A DNA stretch of 8,649 nt from positions 1 to 8,649 of the forward strand of contig DSBD01000063.1 in the NCBI GenBank assembly GCA_011049365.1. Reading direction: 5' to 3'. A program made the position numbers and the translations under genes. Below, piece by piece: positions 5,987 to 8,649 of the stretch (positions are counted from its first letter, which is position 1; each line of letters starts with the position of its first letter). The notes under the pieces are model-generated. The model had not been told where the DNA came from, made no database searches, and worked only from the letters and a program-made list of their open reading frames with translations. Origin of the DNA: Candidatus Vogelbacteria bacterium. GTDB taxonomy: Bacteria > Patescibacteriota > Minisyncoccia > Phycocordibacterales > XYD1-FULL-46-19.

Positions 5987-6523
5987 CTATTTGAAGGGAA
6001 AATTTAACTTTTTAAACAATAATTCAGCCGTTGCTTTATTTTTAGCTGTCGTAATAATAGTAATAGCTAAACCAAAAACATCCTTTATGTCTTCATCAGC
6101 AGTCTCTGGAAAAACAATATTCTCTTTTATACCAATTGTTAGATTGCCCATATTGTCTATATTTTTGAGCGATAAACCTTTAAAGTCCCTTGTTCTAGGT
6201 AGAGCGATATTTAAAAGTCGGTCTATAAAATCATACATTTTACTCCCGCGCAAAGTAACTTTTTGACCAATTATTTCACCCTGACGCAATTTAAAAGTAG
6301 CAATTGATTTTTTGGCCTGACAACCTACCGGCTTCTGGCCGGTAATTTTTTTTAATTTTTCAATTACTAATTCATTCTTTTTAGTATCTCGGCCACGGCC
6401 CGTGCCAACGGAAACAACCACCTTCTCTATTTTGGGCAACGAATTGACATTATTTAAACCAAGATCTTTCATAAGATCTTTTTCAATTAATTTTATTTTT
6501 TCTTTTATAGAAATAGTTTTCAT
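5987..6523 (-). CDS. rplE: 50S ribosomal protein L5 (uL5)
   Basis: 5S rRNA-binding protein of the central protuberance; contacts P-site tRNA and the 30S head. The 178-residue length is normal. Diagnostic segments are LPKIEKVVVSVGTGRG (29-44), LKKITGQKPVGCQAKKSIATFKLRQG (57-82), the LRGSKMYDFIDRLLNIALPR region (91-110) and the C-terminal GLAITIITTAK. The ATG is 13 bases after rplX, with no Shine-Dalgarno sequence. It ends in TAG and is followed by the only large gap in the operon, so it is probably the last gene of the upstream transcript segment. Confidence 0.97.
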   Translation of the reverse strand: MKTISIKEKIKLIEKDLMKDLGLNNVNSLPKIEKVVVSVGTGRGRDTKKNELVIEKLKKITGQKPVGCQAKKSIATFKLRQGEIIGQKVTLRGSKMYDFIDRLLNIALPRTRDFKGLSLKNIDNMGNLTIGIKENIVFPETADEDIKDVFGLAITIITTAKNKATAELLFKKLNFPFK

Positions 6524-6536
6524 AAAAATATTTTAA

Positions 6537-6851
6537 TTAAAAAGGATTAGAACACTTAGTGCAAACTCTGATTTTCTTATCCTTTACTGCTTGAACTTTA
6601 ATTCTCTTTCCACGCTTGCAAGTTTTGCAAAATAAAGCCAGATTAGAAATCGCTAGTGGTGTGGCTACCTCTACAGTCTGACCTTTTTCACCGGCTCGTT
6701 TGGGACGAATCCTTCTCTTTTTCAAATTAAGTCCTTCAACCAAAACTAAACCAGTGGTTCTAAAAACTTTAAGAACCTTACCGCTCTTGCCCTTATCTTC
6801 TCCGGTTAAAATTTGAACTGTATCACCTTTTTTGATAATTTTAGTGCTCAT
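6537..6851 (-). CDS. rplX: 50S ribosomal protein L24 (uL24) with zinc ribbon
   Basis: Assembly-initiating 50S protein at the peptide exit tunnel. The 104-residue product has the KOW motif (about 7-33, KKGDTVQILTGEDKGKSGKV) and the following RR-RP basic stretch. The C-terminal part carries C75-x-x-C78 and C97-x-x-C100, a likely zinc ribbon found in many but not all bacterial L24 proteins (absent in E. coli). With S14 this is the second probable zinc-binding ribosomal protein here. ATG start 15 bases after rplN. Confidence 0.96.
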   Translation of the reverse strand: MSTKIIKKGDTVQILTGEDKGKSGKVLKVFRTTGLVLVEGLNLKKRRIRPKRAGEKGQTVEVATPLAISNLALFCKTCKRGKRIKVQAVKDKKIRVCTKCSNPF

Positions 6852-6866
6852 ATTATTTATTAAAAT

Positions 6867-7238
6867 CTAAACTACTTCTGGAGCTTGAGAAATTATTTTC
6901 TGATAACCTTTATCGGCCAATTCCCTAGGTATCGGTCCGAATATTCTCCCACCTCGAGGATCTTTTTTACCCTTTTCTAAAATAACAACAGCATTTTCAT
7001 CAAAGCGAACATAAGAACCATCAAGACGACGGAATGGTTTCTTTTGTCTAACCACTACAGCTTGAACAACTTCTTTCTTTTTTATTGGTTTTCTTGGCTC
7101 GGCAATTTGTATGGACATTACTACCACATCGCCAATTTCAGCATATCTTCTCTTTGAACCACCTAAAACTTTAAAAACCCGCCCGATTTTTGCTCCGGTA
7201 TTATCCACAACTTTAACTATAGACATCGGTTGAATCAT
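6867..7238 (-). CDS. rplN: 50S ribosomal protein L14 (uL14)
   Basis: 50S protein at the subunit interface forming bridge B8; also the contact of the silencing factor RsfS in other bacteria. The 123 residues match the family length. The N-terminus [17 protein letters not shown] and the [11 protein letters not shown] stretch are standard, with the family signature region around [15 protein letters not shown]...EVVQAVVVR (36-64) and [12 protein letters not shown] near 96-107. It starts 7 bases after the rpsQ stop. Codon 5 is also ATG, but the first ATG fits the alignment. No Shine-Dalgarno sequence; stop is TAG. Confidence 0.97.
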   Translation of the reverse strand: MIQPMSIVKVVDNTGAKIGRVFKVLGGSKRRYAEIGDVVVMSIQIAEPRKPIKKKEVVQAVVVRQKKPFRRLDGSYVRFDENAVVILEKGKKDPRGGRIFGPIPRELADKGYQKIISQAPEVV

Positions 7239-7245
7239 AATAAAC

Positions 7246-7494
7246 TTAACTTAAGGAAACAATAATAAAAGACTTATCTTTAGATAAAGGTCTTGTTTCT
7301 CTGATAATAACTTTTTGACCAATTTTAAAACGATTCTCAGGATTTTCAGCCTTATATCTTTTTATTTTTTTTATAAATTTTCCATATTTAGGATGTTTTA
7401 CTAAATGAATTACCGAAACTACAGCTGTTTTCTCCATCTTATCTGAAACAACCACTCCCTTTAACTGTTTTTTATTTTTATTTTCAATTTTCAT
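7246..7494 (-). CDS. rpsQ: 30S ribosomal protein S17 (uS17)
   Basis: Primary 16S rRNA-binding protein of the 30S body, an OB-fold. It has 82 residues with the standard order: [16 protein letters not shown] near the start, [20 protein letters not shown] in the middle and the family signature [19 protein letters not shown] near the end. It starts 3 bases after the rpmC stop (TAG), so it is probably coupled to rpmC. The N-terminus is a few residues longer than usual and Lys/Asn-rich. Confidence 0.97.
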   Translation of the reverse strand: MKIENKNKKQLKGVVVSDKMEKTAVVSVIHLVKHPKYGKFIKKIKRYKAENPENRFKIGQKVIIRETRPLSKDKSFIIVSLS

Positions 7495-7497
7495 AAA

Positions 7498-7701
7498 CTA
7501 TTTATTTTCCATTAATTCTTTTTTTCTCCAGGCGGTCATAATTCTGGCAACCTCCTTTTTAATATTTTTTCCTTTTTTAACATTAGTGACTTTACCACCA
7601 GCCAAATCAAAATAAAAATCACGCAAAGCTAATCTTTTTTCTCTGATAACTTTCTGAAGTTCTGACTCTGTTTTGGTTGTTAAATCTTTTTTCTTAGCCA
7701 T
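7498..7701 (-). CDS. rpmC: 50S ribosomal protein L29 (uL29)
   Basis: Small helical 50S protein beside the tunnel exit, part of the docking site for trigger factor and SRP together with L23. It has 67 residues, two predicted long helices, and the L29 signature in the second (KEVARIMTAWRKKEL). The order rplP-rpmC-rpsQ is universal in S10 operons. The ATG is 8 bases after rplP, with only A and T in the nearest 10 bases upstream. Confidence 0.95.
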   Translation of the reverse strand: MAKKKDLTTKTESELQKVIREKRLALRDFYFDLAGGKVTNVKKGKNIKKEVARIMTAWRKKELMENK

Positions 7702-7709
7702 ATTTTTTA

Positions 7710-8138
7710 TTAATCATTATCTCTGGAAATTATTCTAGTTTTGATTGGTAATTTAGCGCCAGCTTTTCGCAAGGCCTCTTTAGCTACTTCCTCATCCAAT
7801 CCATCAACTTCAAAAATTATCCGACCGGGCAAAACTTCAAAAACATAACCTTGTAAATCACCCTTGCCCTTACCCATACCAACTTCGGCAGCTTTAGCAG
7901 TATATGGTCGGTCAGGGAAAATTCTAATCCACAATTTTCCTTTCTTCTGCATTTGTCTAGAAATAGTTTTACGAGCAGCCTCTATTTGATTAGATTTTAT
8001 GCGAGCGCCGGTCAAAGCTTTTAAACCATAAGAACCAAAATCAAGCTTAATACCCCGAGAGGCCGTCCTTTCTTTACTGCCAACTCGGCCGGTCTGCCAT
8101 TTTCTATATTTTACTTTTTTAGGAAATAATAAAGGCAT
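7710..8138 (-). CDS. rplP: 50S ribosomal protein L16 (uL16)
   Basis: Late-assembling 50S protein that organises the A-site side of the peptidyl-transferase region. The 142 residues include FGSYGLKAL (34-42), IEAARKTISR, KLWIRIFPDRPYTAK (68-82), MGKGKG (88-93) and the C-terminal KEALRKAGAKLPIKTRII. In place of the Arg that precedes MGxGKG in E. coli (Arg81, hydroxylated there) this protein has Gly87. ATG start 11 bases after rpsC. The N-terminus MPLLFPKKVKYRKWQ is the normal L16 type, close in length to MLQPKRTKFRK. Confidence 0.97.
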   Translation of the reverse strand: MPLLFPKKVKYRKWQTGRVGSKERTASRGIKLDFGSYGLKALTGARIKSNQIEAARKTISRQMQKKGKLWIRIFPDRPYTAKAAEVGMGKGKGDLQGYVFEVLPGRIIFEVDGLDEEVAKEALRKAGAKLPIKTRIISRDND

Positions 8139-8149
8139 AACAAAAAATA

Positions 8150-8649
8150 TTAATTATCATTAAAAATTTCTCCCCGATAAACCCAAACCTTGATACCTAT
8201 AACCCCATAAGGCAAATAGGCTTTTTCTCGGGCAAAATCAACATCAGCTTTCAAGGTGGTCAAAGGTATCCTTCCCTCTTTTAAAATCTCTTTTCGACTC
8301 ATCTCAGCCCCTCCTAGACGTCCAGATAAAACAATTTTAACCCCCTGAACTCCTTTAGCTGACATAGCTTTTTCTATCGTTTGCTTCATTACTCGTTTGA
8401 ATGGCATTCTTTTTTCTAATGCTTCAGCTGCCATTTGAGCCAAAATTGGAGCTTGGGCTTCCGGATTTTTAATTTCTTCAATATCAACTTTAATTTCTGT
8501 TGGTAAAGCAACTCCAGTTTTGCTTAAAACTTTAATAATATCATCTTTTAGCTTTAGCGCTCCTTCACCGTTTCGTCCAATAATCATACCGGGGCGAGAA
8601 GTCTTTATTATGACTCTGTATAATTTCTCTCCTCTCTCCATATCTACAC
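8150..8649 (-). CDS. rpsC: 30S ribosomal protein S3 (uS3), N-terminus outside window
   Basis: 30S head protein that lines the mRNA entry tunnel with S4 and S5. The window holds the last 165 complete codons; the frame stays open through the edge, so the first 50 or so residues are missing. The ATG at 8641 is an internal methionine: the residues after it align with the middle of S3 (E. coli IVIERPAKSIRV). The KH domain is visible, with its GxxG loop in MIIGRNGEG, followed by the C-terminal S3 domain (VLSGRLGGAEMSRKE, EGRIPLTTLKADVDF, GVIGIKVWVYRGEI). The tail after GEI is only four residues, much shorter than in E. coli. Confidence 0.96.
   Translation of the reverse strand, partial: VDMERGEKLYRVIIKTSRPGMIIGRNGEGALKLKDDIIKVLSKTGVALPTEIKVDIEEIKNPEAQAPILAQMAAEALEKRMPFKRVMKQTIEKAMSAKGVQGVKIVLSGRLGGAEMSRKEILKEGRIPLTTLKADVDFAREKAYLPYGVIGIKVWVYRGEIFNDN

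Noticed and set aside
8639..8641. ATG as the start of rpsC
   Set aside because: It aligns with the middle of S3, and the frame remains open to the window edge, so the gene is truncated by the window.
1..8649. Mobile element, CRISPR array, toxin-antitoxin, defence or biosynthetic system
   Set aside because: Apart from the 154-base gap the window is fully occupied by intact housekeeping genes; I saw no direct-repeat arrays, terminal inverted repeats or foreign-looking genes.

Overview
This AT-rich window is one compact block of 17 genes, all on the minus strand and read from high to low coordinates. It is the 3' part of an S10 ribosomal-protein operon running into the spc operon: rpsC (cut by the window edge), rplP, rpmC, rpsQ, rplN, rplX, rplE, rpsN, rpsH, rplF, rplR, rpsE, rplO, secY, adk, map, ndk. 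Several traits point to a Candidate Phyla Radiation (Patescibacteria) genome, probably Parcubacteria-like. rpmD (uL30) is missing between rpsE and rplO, the proteins are short, S14 is the small zinc type, no start has a convincing Shine-Dalgarno sequence, and ndk directly follows map. This placement is inferred from gene content and was not tested with a tree.

Layout in transcription order. Positions 8649-5987 hold rpsC to rplE, with gaps of 3-15 bases. Positions 5986-5833 are the only sizeable non-coding stretch (154 bases). It contains a strong sigma70-type promoter match (TTGACA, 17 bases, TAGGAT with an extended TG), an 11-bp hairpin followed by U-rich sequence that overlaps the predicted transcription start, and two more hairpins before rpsN. 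Positions 5832-2051 hold rpsN to secY, with gaps of 2-10 bases. Positions 2050-2016 hold an extended -10 box placed so that transcription would begin on the adk start codon. Positions 2015-4 hold adk, map and ndk.

The genes supply 30S proteins (S3, S17, S14, S8, S5), 50S proteins (L16, L29, L14, L24, L5, L6, L18, L15), the translocon channel SecY, the enzyme that removes initiator methionine (MetAP) and two nucleotide kinases that supply NTPs. All reading frames are intact. No mobile element, CRISPR array, tRNA or rRNA is visible. The most interesting points are the promoter/terminator overlap that seems to divide the operon before rpsN, the absence of Shine-Dalgarno sites with T at -1 for 14 of 16 starts, an adenylate kinase almost without a LID domain and with altered AMP-site residues, an NDK with a large insertion, and an L16 lacking the arginine equivalent to E. 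coli Arg81.
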